A DNA stretch of 5,117 nucleotides from Anaeroplasma sp902783745 (GTDB taxonomy: Bacteria > Bacillota_I > Bacilli_A > Acholeplasmatales > Anaeroplasmataceae): the NCBI GenBank assembly GCA_946617655.1, contig CAMOKL010000054.1, positions 1 to 5,117 of the forward strand. The letters run 5' to 3'. A model generated the notes under the pieces. It had not been told where the DNA came from. It worked only from the letters and a program-made list of their open reading frames with translations, and searched no databases. The position numbers and the translations under genes are program-made. Below are positions 1 to 5,117 of the stretch, piece after piece (the stretch's first letter is position 1; the number at the start of each line of letters is the position of its first letter).

Positions 1-258
1 AATAATCTAAATTCTAATTTTATTAATGACTTTTTTAAAGATACAGGATTTAATATAATATTTAAATATAACAATAAAAAATTTCATGATAGATATATAG
101 TAATAGATTTTAACACTAATGATTATTCATTATACCATTGTGGTGCATCATCTAAAGATTCAGGTAATAGAATAAATACAATAATGAGAATAGATGATAA
201 GAATGAATATATATCATCTATAAATAAAGTACTTAATAACAAAATTATAAATATATAA
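1..258 (+). CDS. ORF6N-type protein, C-terminal fragment (5' end outside window)
   Basis: Frame 1 is open from the left edge to a TAA at 256-258 and gives 85 residues, so only the C-terminus is present. The visible part carries FHDRYIVID at residues 28-36, an H-x-R-x4-D variant of the phospholipase D HKD motif, then YHCGASSKD at residues 45-53 and a short basic tail. From memory this combination is the C-terminal, PLD-like half of ORF6N-domain proteins of Firmicutes, whose N-terminal ORF6N domain is a phage antirepressor-type DNA-binding domain. That N-terminal part cannot be seen here, so the family name rests on the C-terminal motif alone. It could also be another PLD-like protein. The gene converges on the MBL hydrolase and ends two bases before their shared terminator hairpin. 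Confidence 0.6.
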   Translation, partial: NNLNSNFINDFFKDTGFNIIFKYNNKKFHDRYIVIDFNTNDYSLYHCGASSKDSGNRINTIMRIDDKNEYISSINKVLNNKIINI

Positions 259-259
259 A

Positions 260-290
260 AAAAGGAGGAACTATTTCGTTCTTCCCTTTT
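260..290. terminator. Bidirectional intrinsic terminator between convergent genes
   Basis: AAAAGGAGGAAC (260-271) pairs with GTTCTTCCCTTTT (278-290) as a 12-bp stem with one bulged C and one G-T pair around a six-base loop (272-277). On the minus strand the stem is followed by a T7 run (257-263). On the plus strand it is followed by a T-rich stretch to about 301. It lies between the plus-strand stop at 258 and the minus-strand stop at 300, so it probably serves both genes. Confidence 0.85.
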
Positions 291-299
291 AACTTCTTT

Positions 300-1187
300 T
301 TAATATAATTCTTCTTCATTTGAAATGAAATATAATCTATTATTCTCAAAATAATTTCTTAATCTCTTCTTATTAGATAAATATGCAATATATGAACGCA
401 TTGTAGATGAAATAAGTAAATATTTATTATAAGAAATATGAAGCTTATAATGATTAAATACTTCTTCTATTATATCTTCAGTAGTCTTTGGGGTTTTAGT
501 TATTTCTAATATTAAATGCATTATCTCATAAATTTTAGCACGATTAAATTCAACTAAATCCTTTATTTCAGTTGTAACCTCACTATGTGCAGGTACAATT
601 ATATGTCCTTCTAAGGATTCAACAAAATCAAGAGACTTTAAATACCCAGAAACATCATATATTAATAATATATGTTGTTTTTCTATCAATGTTTTAGAAC
701 CTAATGTATCAACAACAAAATAAACCCCATCACTAGTTTTAACACCAATCATACCATAATGATGACCAGGTAATTTAAATGATCTTAAGCCTTCAGGGAT
801 TTCTTCTAATGAATAAATCTCTTTGTTATCATCTATATGCATTACTTTAGTATCAAATTCATCTAGTGGATATCCACCATATAAAAATCCTATATCTAAT
901 TTAGAATCTCTTAAGAATGCACGTTCTATTTTAGATGCAATAATTTTGCATCCAGTCATCTTCATTAAATAAAGGTTTGCACCAGAATGATCTGGATGTG
1001 AATGTGTATCTATAATATATTTTAATTTTAGATTGTTTTTTCTTAAAAGAGTCTCAATAATAGGACCTTCCTCTTTTAAGCCACAATCAATTAAGCAAAC
1101 ATCTGTTTCATTAAGCTTATATAGCCCAACATTAGTAGGACCATCAATATAATAGGTATTACCTTTTAAATGATGTAATTCGTACAT
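300..1187 (-). CDS. MBL-fold (metallo-beta-lactamase superfamily) metallo-hydrolase
   Basis: The protein is 295 residues with a complete dinuclear metal site: THSHPDH (H62, H64, D66, H67), PGHHYG (H142), VDT with bridging D160, and PAHSE (H201). It is a predicted cytosolic zinc hydrolase of unknown substrate, and the LYGGYP segment (residues 102-107) is typical of the generic 'MBL fold metallo-hydrolase' group. Residues about 215-295, after the metal site, are helical and charged and resemble a small winged-helix-type C-terminal domain. The start at 1187 was chosen because TTGGAGGCGTAAT gives a perfect GGAGG six bases before the ATG. A longer form starting at 1238 would begin inside the upstream terminator hairpin and adds an unconserved-looking leader. 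A terminator upstream and a TGTTATAAT promoter element indicate that the gene is transcribed alone. Class is firm; substrate is unknown. Confidence 0.9.
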   Translation of the reverse strand: MYELHHLKGNTYYIDGPTNVGLYKLNETDVCLIDCGLKEEGPIIETLLRKNNLKLKYIIDTHSHPDHSGANLYLMKMTGCKIIASKIERAFLRDSKLDIGFLYGGYPLDEFDTKVMHIDDNKEIYSLEEIPEGLRSFKLPGHHYGMIGVKTSDGVYFVVDTLGSKTLIEKQHILLIYDVSGYLKSLDFVESLEGHIIVPAHSEVTTEIKDLVEFNRAKIYEIMHLILEITKTPKTTEDIIEEVFNHYKLHISYNKYLLISSTMRSYIAYLSNKKRLRNYFENNRLYFISNEEELY

Positions 1188-1193
1188 ATTACG

Positions 1194-1198
1194 CCTCC
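1194..1198 (-). promoter_or_regulatory. Ribosome binding site deciding the MBL start
   Basis: GGAGG on the minus strand lies six bases before the ATG at 1187. No comparable site precedes the in-frame start at 1238. Confidence 0.85.
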
Positions 1199-1209
1199 AA
1201 AACATAAAC

Positions 1210-1218
1210 ATTATAACA
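1210..1218 (-). promoter_or_regulatory. Extended -10 promoter of the MBL gene
   Basis: The minus strand reads TGTTATAAT, a consensus extended -10 (TGn then TATAAT at 1210-1215). No good -35 is present; the appropriate spacing falls in the preceding terminator stem. The predicted transcript start is near 1203, giving a very short leader of about 16 bases in which the ribosome binding site lies almost at the 5' end. Confidence 0.55.
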
Positions 1219-1229
1219 CTTGATAAATT

Positions 1230-1254
1230 AAAATGCACGGATATCGTGCATTTT
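1230..1254 (-). terminator. Intrinsic terminator of the LTA synthase-like gene
   Basis: AAAATGCACG (1230-1239) and CGTGCATTTT (1245-1254) form a perfect 10-bp stem with a five-base loop. It lies six bases past the TAA at 1260-1262 on the minus strand and is followed by a T-rich tail (TTTTAATTTATC). It separates the LTA synthase-like gene from the MBL gene. Confidence 0.8.
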
Positions 1255-1259
1255 ATTTA

Positions 1260-3317
1260 TTAAAAATATGAATAACTTCCTAAAATATCATTAACTACAT
1301 TATCATCATTAAAATGACCATAAACATAATAACTATCAAATCTTGAAACTCTTGCTAAAATCTTATCAACACTATAATAAAAATCATCTCTTAATTCATT
1401 AGTAACACCATTAGATTCCCAATATGTATTTTCTCCATCTGATGAAATATCATCAGTAAACACAATACCAATCTCTGTTGAATAGAATACATTATCTACT
1501 AAAGATGATGTTTGCATTGGCTGGAATATACTTCTTCCTACATAATTACCTTTTACATATTTTATACCTAATAAATCTAGAATTGTAGGTACTATTACAT
1601 ATGGAGATGAGAATGCATTATAGTATAATCTATTATTTGACATACTAAATCCTTTAAATTCATTATAATGATTCTTTAATTCACTTATAACATTTGGATT
1701 ATAAAATGTTAAGAATGTCTCATATTCAGGAGAATAATATTCTGAATTTGAGTTATACATATAATATTTTAAATCTTTATCTATACCTACATGATAATAA
1801 CATTCATGGTCCCCATATAAAACAATTAATGTATTATCAAATAAGCCCTTTTCCTTTAAATCATTAATTAAAATTCCTAACGCATCATCAAATATCATTG
1901 CCTTAGCTTCAAATTCTATAAATTGCTCTTGCACAGTTATAGGATCATCACTACATGGATTTACATATAATCCTCTATCTATAAGATTCATAATTTCATC
2001 ATATTGAGTTTTATAATAATCCTTTAATGAATTCTTATAATTATAAGGTCCATGCATTGATAACGTTGTATAAAATGAATAGAATGGTTTATCACTATAT
2101 TCTGGAATCATTAAATCCTTAACTCTTGTTACATAATCTGAATCAAATGGATATCTACCATTAAAGTTATTTCTCCATGCTAAATCCTTTGCTTCATATT
2201 TTACCTTTTTACCGTAATTCATAAAATTGAATACATCACTACCAACAAAATAAGAATTATTAAATCCTATTTGAGGCATTGTCCTACCTCTATTATAAAA
2301 TGATGCATAATTACAATGGAAATATGATGTATCATAGCCAAACGCATCACCTAATACAGAAGGTAATCCTTGAGGTGCTTTAGTATTTTGGTTTTTAATT
2401 GTTGATGATACGCTTCCTGCAATACCAATAAATTCTGAAATATTAGTTTTATTTTTAGAATGATTATTAGTAAATGTAATACCTTCTTCTCTTAAATTAT
2501 AAAGATTAGGTGTTAAATTCTCATCAATTAGTAATGAAATACCTGTTTCAATCATTATTTCTAATACATTATAGCCTTTTGCCTTACCAGTCATAGAAGT
2601 TTCTATATTATATTCTTTTTCTTCTTCTGATGTTTCACCAAACTGTAATACATCAACAAATTGTGCTTGTAGGTCTGCATATGTATAATTTAGTAATCCA
2701 AAATTCTTTAAAGAAGCTCTTTTTACAATAGTTGATGATTTTATAACAATCTCTTGTCCTGATTCTTTATAATATAAATAATTATTAGAATAATCTTTAA
2801 CTATTACATTATAAGTAATCATTCTTGCAGGTATTAATATTAATAAACATAATATCGCAAGTGTAATACCCTTACGTGTGTTATAGCATCCACCTTTAAA
2901 GAATGTATTAATTAATATTAATCCACCTATATAAGCAATAATAAATAATATTAAATAAAATATAAACCATAAATTTATAAAATCTATAGACATTACTGCC
3001 GCAGCTTCACCAGTTAAAGTTAAATATTTAAATGTAAAAATATCTGATGATGCAGAATACATTTCAAGATTAACTATAAAAAATACTGATACTAACGCAA
3101 ATATAATAAAACCATAAATATTAGCTAAATAATTCTTATTAATTATTAGTATTGGCATACTTATTATTAATACAAATGTAGCTTCTAATAGAAAATATGA
3201 AATAAATCCATTAAATATTATTAAATTGAATAAAAGCTCCATAAAAAAGATTATTACGATCAATAATAAAAACTCTAATATTCTTTTTTTAGCACCAATT
3301 AAATATTCTTCATTCAT
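1260..3317 (-). CDS. LTA synthase family protein (membrane phosphoglycerol transferase / sulfatase fold)
   Basis: The protein is 685 residues, close to the roughly 650 of LtaS. Five membrane segments (about 13-35, 38-59, 66-84, 116-139, 150-168) precede a large extracytoplasmic alkaline-phosphatase/sulfatase-type domain starting near residue 248. The LtaS catalytic set is recognisable: MIET with metal ligand E257, KNKTN with nucleophile T291, SMHGPY with H422, and YGDHE with D503 and H504. LTPNL and EGITFTNN (residues 268-285) are also family hallmarks. The expected role is transfer of glycerol-phosphate from phosphatidylglycerol to build lipoteichoic acid or a related surface polymer on the outer membrane face. 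Which polymer it makes, and whether it is the primary enzyme or a paralogue, cannot be told. The start has a modest AAGAAGG (3326-3332) eight bases upstream. It has its own promoter and terminator. The family's usual ES is ET here, with Thr258 beside the ligand. Confidence 0.9.
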   Translation of the reverse strand: MNEEYLIGAKKRILEFLLLIVIIFFMELLFNLIIFNGFISYFLLEATFVLIISMPILIINKNYLANIYGFIIFALVSVFFIVNLEMYSASSDIFTFKYLTLTGEAAAVMSIDFINLWFIFYLILFIIAYIGGLILINTFFKGGCYNTRKGITLAILCLLILIPARMITYNVIVKDYSNNYLYYKESGQEIVIKSSTIVKRASLKNFGLLNYTYADLQAQFVDVLQFGETSEEEKEYNIETSMTGKAKGYNVLEIMIETGISLLIDENLTPNLYNLREEGITFTNNHSKNKTNISEFIGIAGSVSSTIKNQNTKAPQGLPSVLGDAFGYDTSYFHCNYASFYNRGRTMPQIGFNNSYFVGSDVFNFMNYGKKVKYEAKDLAWRNNFNGRYPFDSDYVTRVKDLMIPEYSDKPFYSFYTTLSMHGPYNYKNSLKDYYKTQYDEIMNLIDRGLYVNPCSDDPITVQEQFIEFEAKAMIFDDALGILINDLKEKGLFDNTLIVLYGDHECYYHVGIDKDLKYYMYNSNSEYYSPEYETFLTFYNPNVISELKNHYNEFKGFSMSNNRLYYNAFSSPYVIVPTILDLLGIKYVKGNYVGRSIFQPMQTSSLVDNVFYSTEIGIVFTDDISSDGENTYWESNGVTNELRDDFYYSVDKILARVSRFDSYYVYGHFNDDNVVNDILGSYSYF

Positions 3318-3350
3318 GAATTATGCCTTCTTAAAATATATTTCTTTACT

Positions 3351-3379
3351 ATTTTAATATATTAATATTAATATTTCAA
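3351..3379 (-). promoter_or_regulatory. Sigma-A-like promoter of the LTA synthase-like gene
   Basis: The minus strand has TTGAAA (3374-3379), a 17-base AT-only spacer and TAAAAT (3351-3356). Transcription would start near 3344, about 27 bases before the ATG at 3317. The region is almost pure A/T, so chance matches are easier, but spacing and placement are good. Confidence 0.6.
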
Positions 3380-3398
3380 ATAATTATAATTATAACTT

Positions 3399-3422
3399 AA
3401 AAAAACGGAAACACTTTCCGTT
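3399..3422 (-). terminator. Intrinsic terminator upstream of the LTA synthase-like promoter
   Basis: AACGGAAA (3404-3411) and TTTCCGTT (3415-3422) form an 8-bp stem (or 7 bp with a five-base loop). On the minus strand it is followed by a T7 run (3399-3405). It would stop minus-strand transcripts arriving from the 3430-3600 region before the LTA synthase-like promoter. No full gene ends here, so it implies either a second barrier behind the AbiE unit or a small untranslated transcript between 3423 and 3590. The other strand is also T-rich, so some bidirectional activity is possible. Confidence 0.7.
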
Positions 3423-3434
3423 ATTTTAATATTT

Positions 3435-3477
3435 TATTAAATCTATGAACCTTACTAACACTAAATATTAAATCTAT
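3435..3477. repeat. Pair of 12-base direct repeats
   Basis: TATTAAATCTAT occurs at 3435-3446 and again at 3466-3477, 31 bases apart start to start (about three helical turns). Both copies are upstream of the LTA synthase-like promoter and behind the terminator at 3399-3422. They could be a regulator site or chance in AT-rich DNA. Confidence 0.4.
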
Positions 3478-3481
3478 ACCC

Positions 3482-3522
3482 AATCTTAACACGCTTTATT
3501 TCAAAAGAGAAATAAAGAGATT
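3482..3522 (-). other. Two-part hairpin in the intergenic region
   Basis: CTTTATTTC (3494-3502) pairs perfectly with GAAATAAAG (3509-3517) around a six-base loop. A further five pairs, AATCT (3482-3486) with AGATT (3518-3522), close it, with seven bases (3487-3493) bulged on one side. No T run follows directly on either strand, so it does not look like a terminator. Confidence 0.5.
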
Positions 3523-3533
3523 TTCTTAATCAT
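3501..3533 (-). other. Possible ten-codon ORF (leader peptide or gene remnant)
   Basis: The ATG at 3531-3533 is preceded at seven bases by GAGGG (3541-3545) and encodes MIKKISLFLF followed by TGA. The lysine-then-hydrophobic composition resembles the first residues of a signal peptide. It may be a leader peptide, the stub of a decayed secreted protein, or chance. Its last codons overlap the hairpin at 3494-3517. No convincing promoter was seen in front of it. Confidence 0.2.
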
Positions 3534-3540
3534 ACAAATT

Positions 3541-3578
3541 CCCTCATGTTACTACTATTATGCAGTAGTTTTTGGAGG
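3541..3578. other. Compound hairpin masking a Shine-Dalgarno-like site
   Basis: ACTACT (3551-3556) pairs with AGTAGT (3564-3569), and the outer CCTC (3542-3545) pairs with GAGG (3575-3578) across a five-by-five internal loop. In the minus-strand RNA, the upstream CCUCC (3574-3578) pairs with the GAGGG that precedes the ten-codon ORF. Read on the plus strand, the inner stem is followed by T5 (3569-3573) and could act as a weak terminator for plus-strand transcription. Confidence 0.4.
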
Positions 3579-3592
3579 AAATTAATAAACAG

Positions 3593-3624
3593 AAAAATAA
3601 AAGCCTCAGATTTCTCTGAGACTT
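3593..3624 (-). terminator. Intrinsic terminator of the AbiE unit / putative RNA
   Basis: On the minus strand AAGTCTCAGA (3615-3624) pairs with TCTGAGGCTT (3601-3610) over 10 bp (one T-G pair), closed by a GAAA tetraloop (3611-3614). It is followed by TTTTATTTTT. It is a clean rho-independent terminator for minus-strand transcripts. Confidence 0.85.
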
Positions 3625-3741
3625 GAATTATTAAGATGGTAAACCATACGAGGTAGCCCCCGGAACCACTTTGCGGTATTAAGCCATTTTCTTAAATTTG
3701 GTTCGGATACATACAACCTATGGTTATTCGATTAATTTATC
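3593..3741 (-). ncRNA. Putative structured small RNA behind the AbiE toxin gene (unknown class)
   Basis: This segment follows the AbiEii stop and ends at a strong terminator. It contains a GC-rich patch in very AT-rich DNA: 21 of 35 bases at 3644-3678 are G or C. On the minus strand it can nest three helices: CCATAGGT (3716-3723) with ACCT-CGT-ATGG (3644-3654, three-base bulge); CCGAACCA (3699-3706) with TGGTTCCGG (3660-3668, one bulged C); and TTAAG with CTTAA (3679-3683, 3691-3695). An alternative hairpin is ACCGC-AAA-GTGGT. No reading frame of useful length fits. It does not match tRNA, tmRNA, SRP, RNase P, 6S or the common riboswitch cores as I remember them. The 5' end is uncertain: it may start near 3741 from its own promoter or be the 3' UTR of the toxin mRNA. 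Confidence 0.5.
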
Positions 3742-4659
3742 AAAGAAATTATATATGCCAATTAAAGCATCTTTAAACAATACTTTATCTGCTTCATTAA
3801 ATATATAAATTGATTGCATTTGATTAAAACTCTTTTCAAGCTCTTTATTATTTAAATCCTTCACAAAAGATAAATCATTGAAAGAATTAAAATCAGAAAT
3901 ACCACCAAATCTACTTTCTTCTTCAGCTAATTGGATATTTAATAATTCATTCAATTTATCTTTTGAATTGATAAAGTTTATTATTCTTTCATCATTTAGT
4001 AATACTGATAAATCATAAAGATGCTTTGACAAATCAAATAATTTATTTATTCTATAATAATGTTCAGCAGCAAATAATTTATCCATAAATATTCTTTCAA
4101 TAGTTAAAGTGATTATATCAAATGGATAAATATTATATTGTGATTATAATATATTTTTTTCTTCATTTGTCGCAAGCTCATATAAATGTGGGGCAATGCT
4201 AACTGCTGAAGTTGGTTCAGATATACCAAAATTAGTTGATTCAATTTTAAGCTTTCCAAATCTTTGTAAAGCATCATTTATATCAACATTATATAGTGAT
4301 TCATAATTATATTGAACTTCAATACTACCTTTTTTATTGCTTAATTCTTTATCTAATGGTAAAGAATCATATCTAGTAGAATCAACTAATCTTTTTTTCT
4401 TTTGACTATTACTGCAATCAGAAACATTAACTGTTAAATCAATATCTTCCGAAAATCTTTTTATAGACTTCAATCCCTTATATAATGCTGTACCACCTTT
4501 AAAATATGCATAACCTTGGTTTTCTCTTTTTGACAATTCGTTAAGTATCAAAGTAACATAATAGTCTTTTTCTAATATATCTCTTCTCACGTTAGATCTC
4601 TTTGAAATATTTGAAATAATAGTATCAAAAGCATATTTATCCAAATGAAGCTTCATCAT
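3724..4659 (-). pseudogene. abiEii: AbiEii/AbiGii-family nucleotidyltransferase toxin, interrupted by one in-frame stop
   Basis: From the ATG at 4659 the frame runs 171 codons to a TAA at 4144-4146, then continues in the same frame for 139 more codons to the TAA at 3724-3726. The whole is about 310 residues, normal for AbiEii. The first part has FKGGTALYKG (residues 53-62, nucleotidyltransferase motif I) and SEDIDL (70-75, paired acidic motif D72/D74). The part after the stop has ERIFMDKLFAAE (188-199; K194 as candidate motif III) and KHLYDL (212-217; D216 as candidate motif IV). The sequence bridging the stop (SQYNIYPFDI) still reads like family sequence, so this is a point nonsense change, not a frameshift or insertion. 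AbiEii proteins block growth as the toxin of type IV systems, and motifs III and IV are reported as needed, so the 171-residue product should be inactive. A restart at the ATG at 4086 lacks a good ribosome binding site. A sequencing error remains possible. Confidence 0.85.
3748..3777 (-). promoter_or_regulatory. Candidate promoter for the putative RNA, inside the toxin 3' end
   Basis: The minus strand has a perfect TATAAT (3748-3753) with TTTAAA (3772-3777, 4 of 6 to TTGACA) at an 18-base spacing. Initiation would be near 3741, inside the last toxin codons. In AT-rich coding DNA such a match can be accidental. Confidence 0.35.
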
Positions 4660-5117
4660 AAGCAACAAACCTCCTGTAATTTAAATAAAACACTTTTATT
4701 GTAATATTTAGAATAATACAATAATCCTTCAAAATTAATATTATTATCAATTATATAATTATATATTACTTTATTTGGATTCTCACAATCATAATAAACA
4801 TCATATTTATTTAATAAAAGATCTAACACCTGTAATATCTTATAATTATCCCTTGTTACAATAACAGGTGGTTTAATTAATTTAATATTATCTATATCAC
4901 TAACCACCCTATTATTATTAGTAACAATATATTCTTCCTTAGCCATTTGTGTTGTTAACCCAATTCTATTTGCTAAAGTTGGTCCGCTGATATATCCATA
5001 TACTTGATCAATGTCACATAAATATAAATCATTAATCAGCTTATTATAATCTATTTTAGAAAAGCCAAAAGGAGTTTTCACAGCTCTATAATAAATTCCT
5101 TTTCGATATCTTATAAA
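4656..5117 (-). CDS. abiEi: AbiEi/DUF6088-like type IV antitoxin, N-terminus outside window
   Basis: The frame is open from the right edge to a TGA at 4656-4658, giving 153 visible residues; family members are near 200, so roughly the first 40-50 are missing. The first visible residues, RYRKGIYYR..KTPFG (3-18), match the segment after the N-terminal winged helix in AbiEi-type antitoxins. Next come GYISGPTLANRIGLTTQ (residues 41-57), a hallmark of the family, then IVTNNNR and a hydrophobic segment near ITRDN..LQVLDLL. AbiEi antitoxins neutralise the AbiEii toxin and repress their own operon by binding upstream repeats; the promoter would lie beyond the right edge. The GTG at 5081 is not the start, because conserved sequence continues upstream in frame. 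The stop overlaps the toxin start as ATGA. The gene seems intact as far as visible. Confidence 0.8.
   Translation of the reverse strand, partial: FIRYRKGIYYRAVKTPFGFSKIDYNKLINDLYLCDIDQVYGYISGPTLANRIGLTTQMAKEEYIVTNNNRVVSDIDNIKLIKPPVIVTRDNYKILQVLDLLLNKYDVYYDCENPNKVIYNYIIDNNINFEGLLYYSKYYNKSVLFKLQEVCCL
4670..4675 (-). promoter_or_regulatory. Ribosome binding site for the toxin, within the antitoxin gene
   Basis: AGGAGG on the minus strand lies ten bases before the ATG at 4659 and overlaps the last antitoxin codons. It supports 4659 as the start over the TTG at 4668, which would be only one base away. With the 4-base ATGA overlap it indicates translational coupling. Confidence 0.7.

Noticed and set aside
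264..270. GGAGGAA on the plus strand as a ribosome binding site
   Set aside because: It is part of the terminator stem, and no start codon or reading frame follows.
1188..1238. A 17-residue N-terminal extension of the MBL protein starting at 1238
   Set aside because: It starts inside the upstream gene's terminator stem, has no ribosome binding site, and a perfect GGAGG precedes the ATG at 1187.
1439..1456. Perfect palindrome CTGATGA-AATA-TCATCAG, also containing the hammerhead-like CTGATGA
   Set aside because: It lies within the sulfatase coding sequence (DDISSDG) and no other hammerhead core elements are around it.
3501..3503. Reading TGA as tryptophan (Mycoplasma code) to extend the ten-codon ORF
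   Set aside because: It would add only a few codons before TAA. Elsewhere tryptophan is TGG and TGA acts as the antitoxin stop.
3574..3580. GGAGGAA on the plus strand in the intergenic region
   Set aside because: No start codon follows at usable distance and no plus-strand frame is open beyond it; it is better explained by hairpin pairing.
3632..3723. tRNA, tmRNA, SRP RNA, RNase P, 6S, T-box or c-di-GMP riboswitch in the GC-rich segment
   Set aside because: The conserved cores (TpsiC arm, GGAAGCAGC, GAGGAAAGTCC, T-box TGGNACCGCG, GEMM GGTAGC with GGGTTACC) could not be found in matching arrangement on either strand. Short resemblances such as ACCGC were isolated.
4660..4668. TTG start for the toxin at 4668
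   Set aside because: Only one base separates it from the GGAGG. The ATG at 4659 has good spacing and forms the ATGA overlap.
5079..5081. GTG start for the antitoxin at 5081
   Set aside because: Family-like sequence (RKGIYYR) continues upstream in the same open frame to the window edge, so this valine is internal.
1..5117. CRISPR array, insertion sequence or transposase
   Set aside because: No regularly spaced repeats, terminal inverted repeats or transposase-like frames were seen.

Overview
This is a strongly AT-rich window, consistent with a low-GC Firmicute or Mollicutes-related Bacilli lineage, probably host-associated (inference). The cell appears to be Gram-positive-like, because it carries a five-TM LTA-synthase-type phosphoglycerol transferase. 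The genetic code looks standard: the sulfatase tryptophans I checked are TGG, and a TGA stop forms a textbook ATGA junction with the next gene, so this is not the Mycoplasma code.

Layout from left to right: (1) 1-258, + strand, the C-terminus of an ORF6N-type protein with a PLD-like HDR motif. It converges on a metallo-beta-lactamase-fold hydrolase (300-1187, minus) across a shared bidirectional terminator. (2) An LTA synthase-like membrane enzyme (1260-3317, minus) with its own promoter and terminator, so it and the MBL gene look like separate transcription units. (3) A 406-base intergenic region (3318-3723) that is unusually structured. It holds a sigma-A-like promoter for the LTA synthase gene, two strong minus-strand terminators, a pair of 12-base direct repeats, two compound hairpins with a ten-codon ORF whose ribosome-binding site is sequestered, and a GC-rich, heavily self-complementary segment that looks like a small structured RNA. 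(4) 3724 to the right edge, minus: a type IV toxin-antitoxin / abortive-infection module of the AbiE class. The antitoxin (AbiEi/DUF6088-like) runs off the window and overlaps the AbiEii nucleotidyltransferase toxin by 4 bases. The toxin reading frame is cut by one in-frame TAA but is otherwise intact across about 310 codons.

The AbiE cassette is transcribed towards the structured region, so the putative RNA sits directly behind the toxin stop codon and just ahead of a clean intrinsic terminator. The two most interesting points are the putative RNA behind the AbiE module and the apparent single-codon inactivation of the toxin beside an apparently intact antitoxin. The MBL hydrolase and the LTA synthase-like gene look like ordinary chromosomal genes, while the two ends of the window (ORF6N protein, AbiE) are typical of accessory or phage-defence DNA.
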